Made by a program: the position numbers and the translations under genes
Notes under the pieces: model-generated
Told to the model about the DNA's origin: nothing
Database searches by the model: none
What the model saw: only the letters and a program-made list of their open reading frames with translations
Shown here: positions 24,060 to 33,549 of the stretch, piece by piece
How the letters are laid out: each line of letters begins with the position of its first letter
Position numbering within the stretch: position 1 is the stretch's first letter
Assembly (NCBI RefSeq): GCF_019029495.1
Contig: NZ_JAERQM010000015.1
Span: forward strand, 1-33,966
Direction of reading: 5' to 3'
Length of the DNA: 33,966 bases
Source of the DNA: Falsiroseomonas oleicola
Lineage (GTDB): Bacteria; Pseudomonadota; Alphaproteobacteria; Acetobacterales; Acetobacteraceae

Positions 24060-25975
24060 GCGAAACGGTATTGCCGACAGCCGTCATCGAAAAGCGCTGG
24101 CTGCAGCGGGTTACGCTCAGCATCGCGCCCGCGCCACTGCCGCGCGGTGCCGTGCTGATGGTGGGGGGCACGCCGCAGCCCTGGACCCCGGCCGGACCTA
24201 GCGGAGCCATGTTCTCCTTGCCTGAGGAGCTGATCGCCAAGGGTGACACCACGGCAGAGTTCGTCGGCACCGACGGCGCGAAGCTGTCCGCACCCTGCCC
24301 ATTGCCGATCGGTTTCTGGATCTCCTTCGGCACGCTGGTCGGCTTCATCGACCACGTCGAACGCCTGCAGGACCAGGTGACGGTGCGGGGCTGGGCCGTG
24401 GATTGGCGGAAGCCGCGGCAGCGCGTGCAGATCGGCCTCGAGACCGAAGGCCGGATCGTCGCGCTGGCGCGCGCCGACATCTACCGCGCCGACCTCAAGC
24501 AGCTCGGCGTCGGCGACGGTCACCAGGGCTTTGCCTTCTGCATTCTCGGCAACGCCCTGCACCGCGATGAGGAAATCGTGGTCCGGCTGATGGCCAATGG
24601 CGCGCCGCTCAACGGATCACCGGTGCGGCTTGGCGGCGGGCACGACAAGACCGGCGGCGCCACCGTGGTCGGACGGCTGCACGCCCCGCAGCAGGTGCAG
24701 GCAGAGGCGGCCGATGCTGTGGCCGAAGACATTGCGCTGCCCCCGGACCTGATCCCCGTGGCCATGCCACCGGCACTGGCGGAGCAGGATGCCGAAATCC
24801 AGCGCATGCTGACCAAGGCCGCGCAGGATCACCCGCAGGCCTATCTTCTGCTGTGCGAAAGCGGCACAGCCCTGTCGCCGGCGCAGGCCGCACGCCTGGT
24901 GGCAACGCTGCGCACCAATGCTTGCGCCGGCTTCGCCGCGGCAGTGACGATGATGCCGGACGGCATGGTGGTGGGCGGCGGCTATCGCATGATCGGCGAT
25001 GGGGAGGGCGACAGGATTGCGGCGATCCGGCCGCCGCCGGCACTGGATCTTCTGGTGGCGGAGATTGGCAGCCCCGGCGTGATCGCCTTCCCTGCGCCGG
25101 TGCTGCTGGCGGCGCTGGCGGAGTGCGGTCCCTGGCAGGAAGGCCGCCTCGGCTCGATCTGGAGCGAATTGGCGGTGGCGCTGCTGGCGCGTGGCCTGGT
25201 CGGCCTGCTCGACCCTGCGGTGCAGGCGATGGCACCCTATCGGCATTCCAAGGACCGCTGCCCGCCGAAGGTCAGTCCTGCCTTCCTGGCCGCCTTCCGC
25301 CCGGTACGACCCCGCCGCCGTGCGCAGCGACTGGTGGAGCTTTCGGCCGCCACCGACATCGGCCTGGCCTGGCAGACCTTGGGCGAGATTCTGCTACGCC
25401 GCGCCGTGGTCTGGGCGTTGCTCGACCACCGGCCTGTGGTGGCACTGGATCCGGCCGCGCCCGCAGCGTTATTCCGGCGACTACGTGGCCATGGGCTGGA
25501 GGTGCTGGAAGCGCCCCTTCCCGATGGCCTCGACGCTGCGGAACAGCCGCTGCGCCACCGGCTGCTGCGGCAGGTGCAGCAGCCATCCGCGACCAGCCGG
25601 GGTTTGGTGCTGCAAGATCTGGTCGTCGGCGAAGACTCTCCGGGGCTGGAGGCGATTTCACTGCACAGCCATCCGCTGGCGATACTGCCGCCGCCTGACG
25701 CAGCCCTTACCGCGGCCCTGCTCCGCGCCCAGATGCTGCCAATCGCCCCTGCGCGGGAGCCATCGCTGTGGCGGGAGCGCGGCGGCGGCGAAGATCCGCT
25801 TGATCGCATGGTTGCCGCACAACTGGCCCTGGAAGCAGGCACGGAGGGCGCGGCGGATGCAATGCGGGATCTGGCGCAGGCTGGGGCTGCCACGGTCGAA
25901 ACACCGCCGACAGGCCGCAGCCCGCAGGCCTGCGCCGAGCACCTGCAGGCAAGACTGCGGCAGATCGGGTTCTGA
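24056..25975 (+). CDS. Glycosyltransferase-associated accessory protein (uncharacterised)
   Basis: The 639-residue product starts at the ATG overlapping the previous stop (ATGA). Residues ~85-195 hold a beta-sandwich-like module of the form GWAVDWRKPRQRVQIGL and ADIYRADLKQLGVGDGHQGF. I recognise this module as recurring in bacterial multi-domain glycosyltransferases, with no known chemistry. The middle (LLLCESGTALSPAQAARLVATLR, then VGGGYRMIGDGEG) is reminiscent of the later part of GT2 domains but lacks the early DxD-type motif. The C-terminal third is unassigned. As the last gene of the operon it is followed by two hairpins and a convergent gene. It may bind a glycan or hold the glycosyltransferases together. 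Confidence 0.6.
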   Translation: MSETVLPTAVIEKRWLQRVTLSIAPAPLPRGAVLMVGGTPQPWTPAGPSGAMFSLPEELIAKGDTTAEFVGTDGAKLSAPCPLPIGFWISFGTLVGFIDHVERLQDQVTVRGWAVDWRKPRQRVQIGLETEGRIVALARADIYRADLKQLGVGDGHQGFAFCILGNALHRDEEIVVRLMANGAPLNGSPVRLGGGHDKTGGATVVGRLHAPQQVQAEAADAVAEDIALPPDLIPVAMPPALAEQDAEIQRMLTKAAQDHPQAYLLLCESGTALSPAQAARLVATLRTNACAGFAAAVTMMPDGMVVGGGYRMIGDGEGDRIAAIRPPPALDLLVAEIGSPGVIAFPAPVLLAALAECGPWQEGRLGSIWSELAVALLARGLVGLLDPAVQAMAPYRHSKDRCPPKVSPAFLAAFRPVRPRRRAQRLVELSAATDIGLAWQTLGEILLRRAVVWALLDHRPVVALDPAAPAALFRRLRGHGLEVLEAPLPDGLDAAEQPLRHRLLRQVQQPSATSRGLVLQDLVVGEDSPGLEAISLHSHPLAILPPPDAALTAALLRAQMLPIAPAREPSLWRERGGGEDPLDRMVAAQLALEAGTEGAADAMRDLAQAGAATVETPPTGRSPQACAEHLQARLRQIGF

Positions 25976-26085
25976 ACGACGCGGAGAGGTGCCGTCGCAG
26001 CGTCGTCATGCCGTCGTACTACGGTCCGCGTGACCTCATACCGACGGCCCTATCGCGTGACCGCTCCGGGCCGCCCCCACACGGT

Positions 26086-26149
26086 CGTGCCGTAGGCACG
26101 CCTGCGGCCGCTGCCGTTCGGCCGCTCGGACCGGTCAGGAGACCGGTCC
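26086..26149. terminator. Two hairpins between convergent genes
   Basis: CGTGCCGTAGGCACG (26086-26100) can form a six-pair stem. A perfect nine-pair hairpin, GGACCGGTC / GACCGGTCC with an AGGA loop, occupies 26128-26149. They lie between the end of the plus operon (25975) and the end of the minus gene at 26157. No run of T follows, so a strictly intrinsic terminator is not proven, but the position suits a two-way terminator. Confidence 0.5.
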
Positions 26150-26156
26150 GCTGGTA

Positions 26157-27419
26157 TCAGTCGAGCGCCGTCAGGGCTGCCTCCATCTGGCTGCCGGTCA
26201 TGGCGAATGGCAGGACGCGCAGATGCCGGATTTCGCCGAACAGGTTGTTCGTCCCGGTTGCTGAAGACCCCAGACGCAGCGTTGTCAGATCGGTGCTCAA
26301 GGCGACCAGCGGCTGAATGCTGTCCCCACGCAGCAGCACCGATCCGCTGCCGGTACCGTCCACACTCAGCCCGACAGCGAAGGGTACCCCCGCCGTGATC
26401 GTTCCGGCATTGGCCTTGAGGGTCGTGCCGGGGCTACGCACCCGCACTGCCCCGCTGGCTTGCACAGGCATGGCGATGCGGTTGGTGTTCCCGCCATCGT
26501 CGAGATGAAACAGGTAGGCTTCACCAGAAAGGGCCGGTATTTGCCCAGCCCACAGCACCGTGCATGGGCCAGCAACGCCCAGGCTCGCCAGGGGCGTACT
26601 GACCAGGTCCATGCCGCGCGTGCTGGCCCCTGGCGAGCCGACCAGGGGCAGGATTGGGCTGGAGACGAATGGTGCGAGTTCCTGCTGCGGGCAGGCGACC
26701 CGCAACGTTACGTCGATGGTGCCCGCGGCCGGGATGGTGAGCAGCACCTCGGAATGGGCAAAGGCAGCCAGCGCCGGCATGGTGAGCGTGGCGTGCCATC
26801 GCTGGCTGCCAAGGCTGGCGCCGGTCGGTACCATGGCAATGCTCTCAACGCCGATGGACACACCGCCTGCATCGCGCGCCCGCATCACCTGCGCGACCGA
26901 GGTCAGGCCAGTAAGGGAGCCGCCCACCAGCCTGACGAAACTGCTTGATGTCCAGGTTTCACCAGGCGATGCGGCGTTGGCTGTGCCGGCTTCTGGCGAA
27001 ATGCTGAGTTGCAGCGTGCTACCGGCGCTGTTCGTGCCGCTGAAGCGCAGGTCGATCCAAGCCAGGCCATTTTCGGTTCCGGTATCCATGATTTGGCGCG
27101 TGATGCCGCTGCCGGTGCCGCTGATGACCCAATGCGTCGGCGCGGTGCCGGGGGAGCCAATGGCAGCGCCCTGCGCACGTGGGTTGCGGATCCCGTTGGT
27201 CCGCTGCCCCTCGATCAGCAGGCGGCGTGCGGAGCCGCTGAAGCGCGGCACATCCGCCCCGTACTCGAGCCAACTCATGCCATCCGCACCAAGCGAGCTC
27301 GTATTCGCCGTGACCTGCGCGCGTTGCAGCGGCGCAAAGTCGCGAAGAACCGAGGGGCTGACCAGCCGGGTGCCGGCCTCGCCCAACATGCCCAGCATAG
27401 GAGCCATTGTCATGGTCAT
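26157..27419 (-). CDS. Tail-fibre-like or LamG-like surface protein
   Basis: This 420-residue protein is rich in Ser, Thr, Gly and Ala and has no long hydrophobic segment. Residues ~40-95 contain WLEYGADVPRFSGSARRLLIEGQRTNGIRNP, a stretch typical of phage tail-fibre or head-decoration proteins in alphaproteobacteria ('dpvt-prGlLiEeqRTN'). The C-terminal ~170 residues look like a concanavalin/LamG-type sandwich ending FGEIRHLRVLPFAMTGSQMEAALTAL. There is no phage gene nearby, so it is more likely a secreted or surface-attached carbohydrate-binding protein, possibly an acceptor for the encoded glycosylation. The ATG at 27419 is the first of three close Met codons; AGGGAAG lies about 12 bases upstream. 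No signal peptide is evident. Confidence 0.62.
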   Translation of the reverse strand: MTMTMAPMLGMLGEAGTRLVSPSVLRDFAPLQRAQVTANTSSLGADGMSWLEYGADVPRFSGSARRLLIEGQRTNGIRNPRAQGAAIGSPGTAPTHWVISGTGSGITRQIMDTGTENGLAWIDLRFSGTNSAGSTLQLSISPEAGTANAASPGETWTSSSFVRLVGGSLTGLTSVAQVMRARDAGGVSIGVESIAMVPTGASLGSQRWHATLTMPALAAFAHSEVLLTIPAAGTIDVTLRVACPQQELAPFVSSPILPLVGSPGASTRGMDLVSTPLASLGVAGPCTVLWAGQIPALSGEAYLFHLDDGGNTNRIAMPVQASGAVRVRSPGTTLKANAGTITAGVPFAVGLSVDGTGSGSVLLRGDSIQPLVALSTDLTTLRLGSSATGTNNLFGEIRHLRVLPFAMTGSQMEAALTALD

Positions 27420-27926
27420 GCCTGGGGCTTCCCTGCATCGTTGCGGGTCTGTGCGGCAAGCAGCATGGGATGATGTCCCTTCGATGTTGATTGTCGGAGC
27501 GCATCCGGATGGTGCCCCCTCCGAAGGGGCAGGCCGGCTTCATGGTGCGGCGGCCTGGAGGGTAGGGGACTCTTGTTGCGCTGCCGCCGCGTGATGATGC
27601 CTAAATACCTATTTAATCACCGATGTCAAGGAAATATTTCCTTTTCCGGGGCGCTGTTTGCCAGCCGCTCCTGCCACGGCCAGCATCCTGCTTCCGTTGG
27701 GACCAGCCTTGACCGGCTGCCGCGATAGGTCGTGCCCCGAAGGGGTTTTCCTTCCGCTTGGCTGCGTCCACCGACTGAAGAACAGGGGCGCCTATCTGAG
27801 CGAGGACGACATCGTCCGGTTGGAAGAGGTCCACGGACGCTCATAGCCCCTGGCCTGCCGCAGGCGGGCCAATGGCGACAGCGGAAGCCGGCCTCGCACG
27901 CCGGCCTTCGGATGGTTGGTGGGCGC
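27420..27926. other. Intergenic region with AT-rich palindrome; no clear gene
   Basis: About 500 bases without a convincing gene. The part at 27594-27645 is unusually AT-rich for this plasmid and contains the perfect palindrome AAGGAAATATTTCCTT (27628-27643), a possible operator or promoter element for the minus-strand gene at 26157-27419. A short plus-strand reading frame at 27658-27846 ends LSEDDIVRLEEVHGRS and could be a gene remnant, but nothing confirms it. Confidence 0.45.
27885..27908 (-). terminator. Likely terminator after the GT8 gene
   Basis: AAGCCGGC (27885-27892) and GCCGGCCTT (27900-27908) form a GC-rich hairpin with one bulge, starting about 20 bases beyond the minus-strand stop codon at 27927. 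The A-rich start gives a short T/U tail on the minus strand. Modest support only. Confidence 0.4.
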
Positions 27927-28793
27927 TCAGCCCGACATGATCAGGGGAATGCCGGCCATTTGCCGGAGTTCATGAAACCGCTCGTATAAGGGGTTTCCGT
28001 CGCTTGGCTGCAGCAGGCGCCACTTCGTGGTTCCCACGAAGTGGATAGCCCGGGCATTCTGCAGAGCTTCCTTGCAGAATGCCGTCGAGGCATTTTCCTG
28101 CAACTTCCAGTTATAGGTGTGCGGAAGGTAAAATACGTTGGAGTCCTTCCATAGATATTGCAGGAGAGACTGGTCCTGGATACTGGTGTGATTTTTTTCC
28201 CGCAGCAAGGAGACGGCCTTTTCGAACCAGACCATGCCGATATGGGGCTTCTTGATCAGCATGAAGCCGGAGTTGATTGGTGCGCGGGAAGCACCGAAAT
28301 CAACGCCGAAGCTATGGCGTGAAGGTCCAGCCGCTACCATCGCCAAGCTAAAGGGCAGCCGAAACACACCGCCTACGCCGCGCAGAACCATGAAGTCCGA
28401 ATCGATCCACATTAGCGCTTCGTAACGCTCCATCCTGAGAAGACAGAGCTTCAGATAGACGCTTCTCTTGTTGGGAAGGCCGGCGTCGATCCCTTTCTTG
28501 ACGATCTTGCCGCCACTCCATCGTTTCGACAGATCATCATCCAGAAAGTCGGCGTTGGCTTCCTCGAAGATCAGTGAAGGATAGATCCGTATAAGCAGAT
28601 CGCGGTTCTTGTCATTCAGCGGAGCGTAGAGTGGATGTGTCAGAAGGATGACGTCGGTATTGACGGGGATGGATTTGGACAAAACCAGGCTGTATAAAAA
28701 GACACCACCGAAGCCGATGAAGTTGTCGGTGACGCAACTTACGAAGGCGCGGCGGGCTGGGCGCGGGGGGGGATTCGGCGATGTATCTTCCAT
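27927..28793 (-). CDS. GT8-type glycosyltransferase
   Basis: A 288-residue GT8-like glycosyltransferase with the metal-binding DSD motif at 131-133 (ALMWIDSDFMVLRG). It has INSGFMLIKKP for the acceptor-side loop, QDQSLLQYLW next, and AIHFVGTTKWRL near the end, matching the H-x-G-x3-K-W type motif of GT8 enzymes. It uses a nucleotide sugar such as UDP-glucose or UDP-galactose; the exact sugar cannot be told. The ATG at 28793 is chosen because conserved sequence (AFVSCVTDNFIGFGGVFLYSL) starts soon after it; AAGGGAA lies about 12 bases upstream. The frame is open further but that part is unlike the family. It stands alone between two gene-free stretches, on the same strand as the kds genes. Confidence 0.82.
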   Translation of the reverse strand: MEDTSPNPPPRPARRAFVSCVTDNFIGFGGVFLYSLVLSKSIPVNTDVILLTHPLYAPLNDKNRDLLIRIYPSLIFEEANADFLDDDLSKRWSGGKIVKKGIDAGLPNKRSVYLKLCLLRMERYEALMWIDSDFMVLRGVGGVFRLPFSLAMVAAGPSRHSFGVDFGASRAPINSGFMLIKKPHIGMVWFEKAVSLLREKNHTSIQDQSLLQYLWKDSNVFYLPHTYNWKLQENASTAFCKEALQNARAIHFVGTTKWRLLQPSDGNPLYERFHELRQMAGIPLIMSG

Positions 28794-29243
28794 GACCGGA
28801 CCAATTCCCTTTCCATTTTGCCGCGGCGGCCAAGCATGATCGTCTGGCAGCCTGTCCCTGCCAATCCCGTGTTCACCGCAAAAGCCCGGCAGTATTGTAG
28901 CCATATTGGGTGATGGGGCTCGATGGCGCGGAAGGCGGCTGAGAGACGTCCGGACCCCGAGCGGCCTGAAAGACGACCGGTCAATCCACGGCCATGTCCA
29001 GCTCCCGCATCCAAAACGTCGCACGGAAAATCCCGAGCCGTCGCGCCGCTTACAACGCGTGCCGCGCTACAAGGTCATCTACACTCCGGCAGGCGCAGAT
29101 GATGGGGCTGCTGGAGATGCGCCCGTAGCTGTTGCCCACCAACCCAAGGCAGCCGCCCATTCGGGACCAGGCCGTTCACAGCCTATGCGCGGTTCAGCAC
29201 CAGCAAAGTCTGGGACCGCATCCAAATGTCGTTGCCAAGGACA
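28794..29243. other. Gene-free stretch between GT8 gene and kdsD
   Basis: About 450 bases with no reading frame that looks real on either strand. A 44-codon plus-strand frame from 28993 (MSSSRIQNVARKIPSRR) has no recognisable relative. It presumably contains the promoter of the GT8 gene and the end of the kds transcript. No strong hairpin or repeat was seen. Confidence 0.4.
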
Positions 29244-30221
29244 TCAGAGCACGCCGGCGCGCAACAGGTCGTGCAAGTGCAGAATTCCCACCGGCCGGCG
29301 GTCGTCCTCCACCACGAAGACGCTGGTGATGCTGTACTCGTTCATCATGCCGAGCAGCTCGGCGGCCAAGGCCTGGGGCGAGGTGGTGCGCGGTGCGCGA
29401 GTCATGACCTCCGCCACGGGCACAGTCAGGTCGAATCTGCTCTGGAAGGCACGCCGCAGGTCACCGTCGGTCAGAACGCCCGCCAGGCAGCCATCCTGGT
29501 CCACCACGCCTGTGATGCCGAAGCGGCGGGACGTCATTTCCATGATCGCCTCGCCCAGTGTCGCCGCCATGGTGACGCTGGGGATCTCGTCGCCACCATG
29601 CATCAGGTCCCGCGCCCGCATCAGCTGCGCCCCGAGCTTGCCGCCAGGGTGAAAAGCCCGGAAATCCGCAGGCGAAAAGCCCCGCGCCTGCAGCAGGCAG
29701 ATCGCCAGCGCATCGCCCATGGCCAATTGCATGGTCGTGCTGGTGGTTGGGGCCAGGCCGTTCGGGCAGGCCTCGGGCATGCGTGGCAGCGTCAGCAGGA
29801 TGTCGGCGGCACTGCCAAGCGCGCTGTCCGGCCGCGATGAGATGGCGATCAGCGGCACGTCGAAACGGCGGGCATAGGCGATGACGTCGGCAAGCTCCGG
29901 CGCCTCCCCCGACCAGGACAAGGCCAGCACGGCATCCTGCCGGGTGATCATGCCGAGGTCGCCGTGGCTGGCCTCGGCGGGATGCACGAACATCGCCGGC
30001 GTGCCGGTGGAGGCCAGGGTGGAGGCGATCTTCCGGCCGACATGACCAGACTTGCCCATGCCGGTAACAATCAGCCGGCCTGGTCGTGCCAGGATCAGCG
30101 AGACCGCCTCGATCGCTTTACCGCCCAGGGGCCCTTCCAGGGCCCGCCGCAACTCCTGCAGGCCCTCCACCTCCAGGGTAAGGGTCCTGATCATGGCCTC
30201 GCGACGCAAATCGTCGGTCAT
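29244..30221 (-). CDS. kdsD: D-arabinose 5-phosphate isomerase
   Basis: The 325-residue enzyme converts ribulose 5-phosphate to arabinose 5-phosphate, the first committed precursor of Kdo. It has the SIS sugar-isomerase domain (about residues 35-175; [31 protein letters not shown] and [10 protein letters not shown]). The conserved [20 protein letters not shown] follows, and two CBS domains end the protein (about 205-320). The length is normal for the KdsD/KpsF group. Its ATG overlaps the kdsB stop (ATGA), so kdsA-kdsB-kdsD are translationally coupled. A plasmid copy beside a capsule-like locus resembles the KpsF-type paralogues used for capsule; a chromosomal copy for lipopolysaccharide would be expected. 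Confidence 0.95.
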   Translation of the reverse strand: MTDDLRREAMIRTLTLEVEGLQELRRALEGPLGGKAIEAVSLILARPGRLIVTGMGKSGHVGRKIASTLASTGTPAMFVHPAEASHGDLGMITRQDAVLALSWSGEAPELADVIAYARRFDVPLIAISSRPDSALGSAADILLTLPRMPEACPNGLAPTTSTTMQLAMGDALAICLLQARGFSPADFRAFHPGGKLGAQLMRARDLMHGGDEIPSVTMAATLGEAIMEMTSRRFGITGVVDQDGCLAGVLTDGDLRRAFQSRFDLTVPVAEVMTRAPRTTSPQALAAELLGMMNEYSITSVFVVEDDRRPVGILHLHDLLRAGVL

Positions 30222-30943
30222 GCCAGCATGTCACGTGCGCGCTGCAGGTCGGCGGGCGTGTCGACACCAAGCGGCACATCCGCCACGGCGATTGCCTCGA
30301 TCCGCATGCCAGCCTCTAGCGCGCGAAGCTGCTCCAGCTTCTCACGCAGCTCGAGCGGGGACGGCGGCAGTGTGACGAAGCGGTCGAGCGAACTCCGACG
30401 CCAGCCATACAGCCCGATGTGGTGATACAACGGCCCGTCACCCCAGGGCGCCGTGGCGCGAGTGAAGTACAGGCAGTGGAAATGACCTGGTGCCAAACCG
30501 GAGCCGACCATCTTCACGACGGAGGGGGCGGTGCGCTCATCATCCCGATGAATCTCGGCGACCAGGGTCGCGAGATCCACCGCCGGGTTGTGCAGAGGCG
30601 TCAGCACAGCGCGGATGGCTGCGGGGGCGATGGTTGGCAGATCACCCTGAAGATTGATCACCACGTCATGCCGCTCGTCAGGGTCGATGGCTTGCAACGC
30701 TTCATGGATGCGGTCGGAACCCGAGGGGTGGTCGATGCGGGTCATCTGCACCCTGCCGCCCACCTGCTGGATGGCCTGGGCGATCTCGCTTGCATCCGTC
30801 GCGACCACGACCTCGCCTATCGCGGCTTCGATGGCGCGGCGCCAGACATGCACGATCATCGGCGTGCCGTGGATGTCGGCCAGCGGCTTGCCGGGCAGCC
30901 GGCTCGCCGAAAGGCGGGCCGGAATCAGGACGATCGGATTCAT
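30218..30943 (-). CDS. kdsB: 3-deoxy-manno-octulosonate cytidylyltransferase
   Basis: The 241-residue KdsB activates Kdo with CTP to give CMP-Kdo. Motifs are [15 protein letters not shown] near the N-terminus, [12 protein letters not shown], and NLQGDLPTI (the alphaproteobacterial form of the NxQGDEP motif). It then has [14 protein letters not shown] and ends [10 protein letters not shown]. Length matches the family. The ATG at 30943 overlaps the kdsA stop codon by four bases, which fixes the start; an upstream in-frame codon would overlap more. The product would supply CMP-Kdo to a Kdo transferase, possibly the GT29-like protein. Confidence 0.95.
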   Translation of the reverse strand: MNPIVLIPARLSASRLPGKPLADIHGTPMIVHVWRRAIEAAIGEVVVATDASEIAQAIQQVGGRVQMTRIDHPSGSDRIHEALQAIDPDERHDVVINLQGDLPTIAPAAIRAVLTPLHNPAVDLATLVAEIHRDDERTAPSVVKMVGSGLAPGHFHCLYFTRATAPWGDGPLYHHIGLYGWRRSSLDRFVTLPPSPLELREKLEQLRALEAGMRIEAIAVADVPLGVDTPADLQRARDMLA

Positions 30944-31797
30944 GCGATGATCGGGTCTGCCGGGAAAGCCTTCACCAAGCAATCGATCGCCATCAACCGG
31001 CGCAGCAATGCTTCGAACTTCCCCATTGGTACCATGTTGGGGCCATCGGATGGCGCGTTGTCCGGGTCCTCATGCGTCTCGATGAACAAGCCCGCCACAC
31101 CGACCGCGACCGCGGCGCGGGCCAGCGTCTCAACGAATTCCCGCTGGCCACCGGAGGAGGTGCCCTGACCGCCGGGCTGCTGCACCGAATGGGTGGCGTC
31201 GAAGATCACCGGCAGGCCGGTGTCGCGCGCCATGATGGGCAGGGAGCGCATGTCGGAGACCAGGGTGTTGTAGCCGAAGGAGGCGCCGCGCTCGGTCAGC
31301 ATCACGCGCGAATTGCCAGCGCCGGTCAGCTTGGCGGCGACGTTCTTCATGTCCCATGGCGCCAGGAACTGGCCCTTCTTGACGTTCACCGCCCGCCCGG
31401 TCGCCGCCGCGGCCAGCAGCAGATCAGTCTGTCGACAGAGGAAGGCCGGGATCTGTAGCACGTCTACCACCTCAGCCAGCGGTGCGCATTGGGCGGCATC
31501 GTGCACATCGGTAAGCACCGGCAGGTTCAGACTTTCGCGGATCTCGGCGAAAACAGGCAGAGCAGCGGCCATGCCGACGCCGCGCGCGGCGTCGGCTGAG
31601 GTGCGGTTCGCCTTGTCGAAGCTGGTTTTGTAGATCAGGCCGATCCCCAACCGACTGGCGATCTCCTTCAATGCGGTGGCCGTCTCCAGCGCGTGGACAC
31701 GGCTTTCCATCTGACAGGGGCCAGCAATCAGGACGATGGGCAGATGATTGCCAAGGCGGACGCCCCCAATATCTACCGAAATCTGATGAGCAATCAT
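30940..31797 (-). CDS. kdsA: 3-deoxy-8-phosphooctulonate synthase (metal-dependent type)
   Basis: The 285-residue KdsA condenses arabinose 5-phosphate with phosphoenolpyruvate to Kdo 8-phosphate. It has [10 protein letters not shown] near the N-terminus, [43 protein letters not shown] and [17 protein letters not shown]. The Cys28 in GPCQMES, in place of the Asn of the E. coli enzyme, marks it as the metal-dependent class. The ATG at 31797 has only a weak ribosome-binding site. It heads the kdsA-kdsB-kdsD set. No kdsC (Kdo 8-phosphate phosphatase) is in the set; the HAD domain fused to the NeuA-like protein is the only candidate in the window. Confidence 0.96.
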   Translation of the reverse strand: MIAHQISVDIGGVRLGNHLPIVLIAGPCQMESRVHALETATALKEIASRLGIGLIYKTSFDKANRTSADAARGVGMAAALPVFAEIRESLNLPVLTDVHDAAQCAPLAEVVDVLQIPAFLCRQTDLLLAAAATGRAVNVKKGQFLAPWDMKNVAAKLTGAGNSRVMLTERGASFGYNTLVSDMRSLPIMARDTGLPVIFDATHSVQQPGGQGTSSGGQREFVETLARAAVAVGVAGLFIETHEDPDNAPSDGPNMVPMGKFEALLRRLMAIDCLVKAFPADPIIA

Positions 31798-32096
31798 ACG
31801 ATACCAGCCACACTTCTATGTTGAGAACGCCCAGAGCAATGCCGCGGCATCGCAAGCAAAACTAACGCCCTACCCGCCGAAGCTAGTGTCAGATATATGG
31901 CACCAGCCTGTCGGCAGTATTTCCCGCGACAGTCCGGGGCACCGTCGTCGCGGTGATCCGCGACGAATGACGCATAAGGCGCCTGATAGCAGAGTTTGCA
32001 GATGCGGTCTTTCATCTCTCGGTCGGACGCGTGGCGCCTTCGTCTGGCTGGTTCCCTAATGGCCTGCCATGGCCGCCCGCTTACCCTGACGGCCGG
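31798..32096. other. Intergenic region between ugd and kdsA with a perfect hairpin
   Basis: These 299 bases hold no convincing gene. A perfect nine-pair hairpin (TCGTCGCGG, loop TGAT, CCGCGACGA) is at 31945-31966, without a T-run, and may end ugd transcription or mark a regulatory RNA structure before kdsA. A consensus promoter for kdsA was not found. Confidence 0.45.
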
Positions 32097-33416
32097 CTAA
32101 AGTCGGCCGATGGACCGGTAGCTGAAGCCGGCTTCCCGCATCGTCCCCGGCTCATAGATGTTGCGTAGGTCCTCCAGCACCGTGCCGCGCATCGTCTGCT
32201 TCAGCTTCTCCGGCGACAAGGCACGGAACTCGTTCCACTCCGTCAGAACAACCAGCGCATCGGCGCCGGCGGCCGCATCCAGCGCGCCGCTGGCATAGAC
32301 CACCGCCTCCGGCAGCATGCCCTTGGCATGGCCCATCGCCACCGGGTCATAGGCCCGCACCGTGGCGCCGGCCTCCACCAGCTTCGGCACCACCACCAGG
32401 GACGGCGCATCGCGCATGTCGTCGGTTTCCGGCTTGAAGGCCAGGCCGAGCACCGCGATGGTCTTGCCCGCCACACTGCCGCCGCAGGCCGCGATGATGC
32501 GGTCCGCCATCTGGCCCTTGCGCGCATCGTTGATGGCAATCGTCGTCTCGATCAGCGTCAGCGGGCTGTCGTAGTCGCGCGCCGTGCGGGCCACAGCCAG
32601 CGTGTCCTTCGGGAAGCAGGACCCGCCATAGCCCGGGCCAGGATGCAGGAACTTGCGTCCGATGCGGCCATCCAACCCAACCCCGCGCGCCACGTCATGC
32701 ACATCCGCGCCGACGCGCTCGCAGAGGTCCGCGATCTCGTTGATGAAGGAGATCTTCATCGCCAGGAAGGCATTCGCTGCATACTTCGTCAGCTCCGCCG
32801 TCTCCAGCGAGGTGTTGACGATCGGCGTCTCCATCAGGAACAGCGGGCGGTAGATGCGGCGCAGCAATTCGCGCGCCCGCTCCCCCACCGGGCCATCCTC
32901 GGTGCCGACGACGACGCGGTCCGGCCGCATGAAGTCGCCGATGGCGTTGCCTTCGCGCAGGAATTCCGGGTTGGAGGCGACGGAGATCTCGAGGTCCGGG
33001 CGGACGCGGGCGACGATTTCCTTGATCTTGCGGCCGGTGCCGACCGGGACGGTGGACTTCGTCACCAGCACGATCGGGCCCTTGGCGGCCTTCGCCACCT
33101 GCTCGGCGGCGGCGAAGACATAGGTGAGGTCCGCATGCCCATCGCCGCGGCGGGACGGGGTGCCCACGGCCAGGAAGACCGCATCCGCGCCCGCCATCGC
33201 CGCATCCAGGCTCGTGCCGAATTCCAGGCGGCCGTCGCGGACATTGTCCGCCACCAGGGCATCGAGGCCCGGCTCGTAGATCGGGATCCGCCCTTCGTGC
33301 AGCGCCGTGATCTTGGACGGATCGGCATCTATTACATGGACCTGCATGCCGAACTCGGCGAAGCAGGCGCCTGACACCAGGCCGACATATCCGGCCCCGA
33401 TCATCGCTATCCGCAC
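32097..33416 (-). CDS. ugd: UDP-glucose 6-dehydrogenase
   Basis: The 439-residue enzyme oxidises UDP-glucose to UDP-glucuronate using two NAD+. The Rossmann motif GAGYVGLVSG starts at residue 7, and SNPEFLREG, AELTKYAANAF and FLHPGPGYGGSCFPKD (catalytic Cys267) follow. Then come LGLAFKPETDDMRDAPS and the C-terminal NAD-binding half. The GTG at 33416 is chosen because GGAG lies six bases upstream and the family begins VRIAMIGAGYVGL. A further in-frame TTG at 33473 would add an unlike 19-residue extension. Glucuronate is a usual component of acidic capsules and exopolysaccharides. It is on the same strand as the kds genes, 299 bp upstream of them. Confidence 0.96.
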   Translation of the reverse strand: MRIAMIGAGYVGLVSGACFAEFGMQVHVIDADPSKITALHEGRIPIYEPGLDALVADNVRDGRLEFGTSLDAAMAGADAVFLAVGTPSRRGDGHADLTYVFAAAEQVAKAAKGPIVLVTKSTVPVGTGRKIKEIVARVRPDLEISVASNPEFLREGNAIGDFMRPDRVVVGTEDGPVGERARELLRRIYRPLFLMETPIVNTSLETAELTKYAANAFLAMKISFINEIADLCERVGADVHDVARGVGLDGRIGRKFLHPGPGYGGSCFPKDTLAVARTARDYDSPLTLIETTIAINDARKGQMADRIIAACGGSVAGKTIAVLGLAFKPETDDMRDAPSLVVVPKLVEAGATVRAYDPVAMGHAKGMLPEAVVYASGALDAAAGADALVVLTEWNEFRALSPEKLKQTMRGTVLEDLRNIYEPGTMREAGFSYRSIGRL

Positions 33417-33549
33417 GCGCCACTCCGTTGCGTTAGGGAGCGGTTGTCTACCCTGCGTAACCGTCTCGATCAAACCTGCCGCAGTGCAGCATCACGTGAG
33501 GTCCGGCTTCCCGCATGCACCTGTTTGCCTGCGGTGATCATGGCCGCGT

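Noticed and set aside
26157-27419. Prophage remnant
   Set aside because: Only one tail-fibre-like protein is present, with no structural, lysis or packaging genes near it.
27658-27846. Small plus-strand gene in the AT-rich intergenic region
   Set aside because: No ribosome-binding site, no recognisable family, and an equally long frame on the other strand; kept only as a note in the intergenic entry.
31794-32015. Short minus-strand frame with Cys residues between ugd and kdsA
   Set aside because: It overlaps the kdsA start and a perfect hairpin, and lacks a ribosome-binding site and any known motif.
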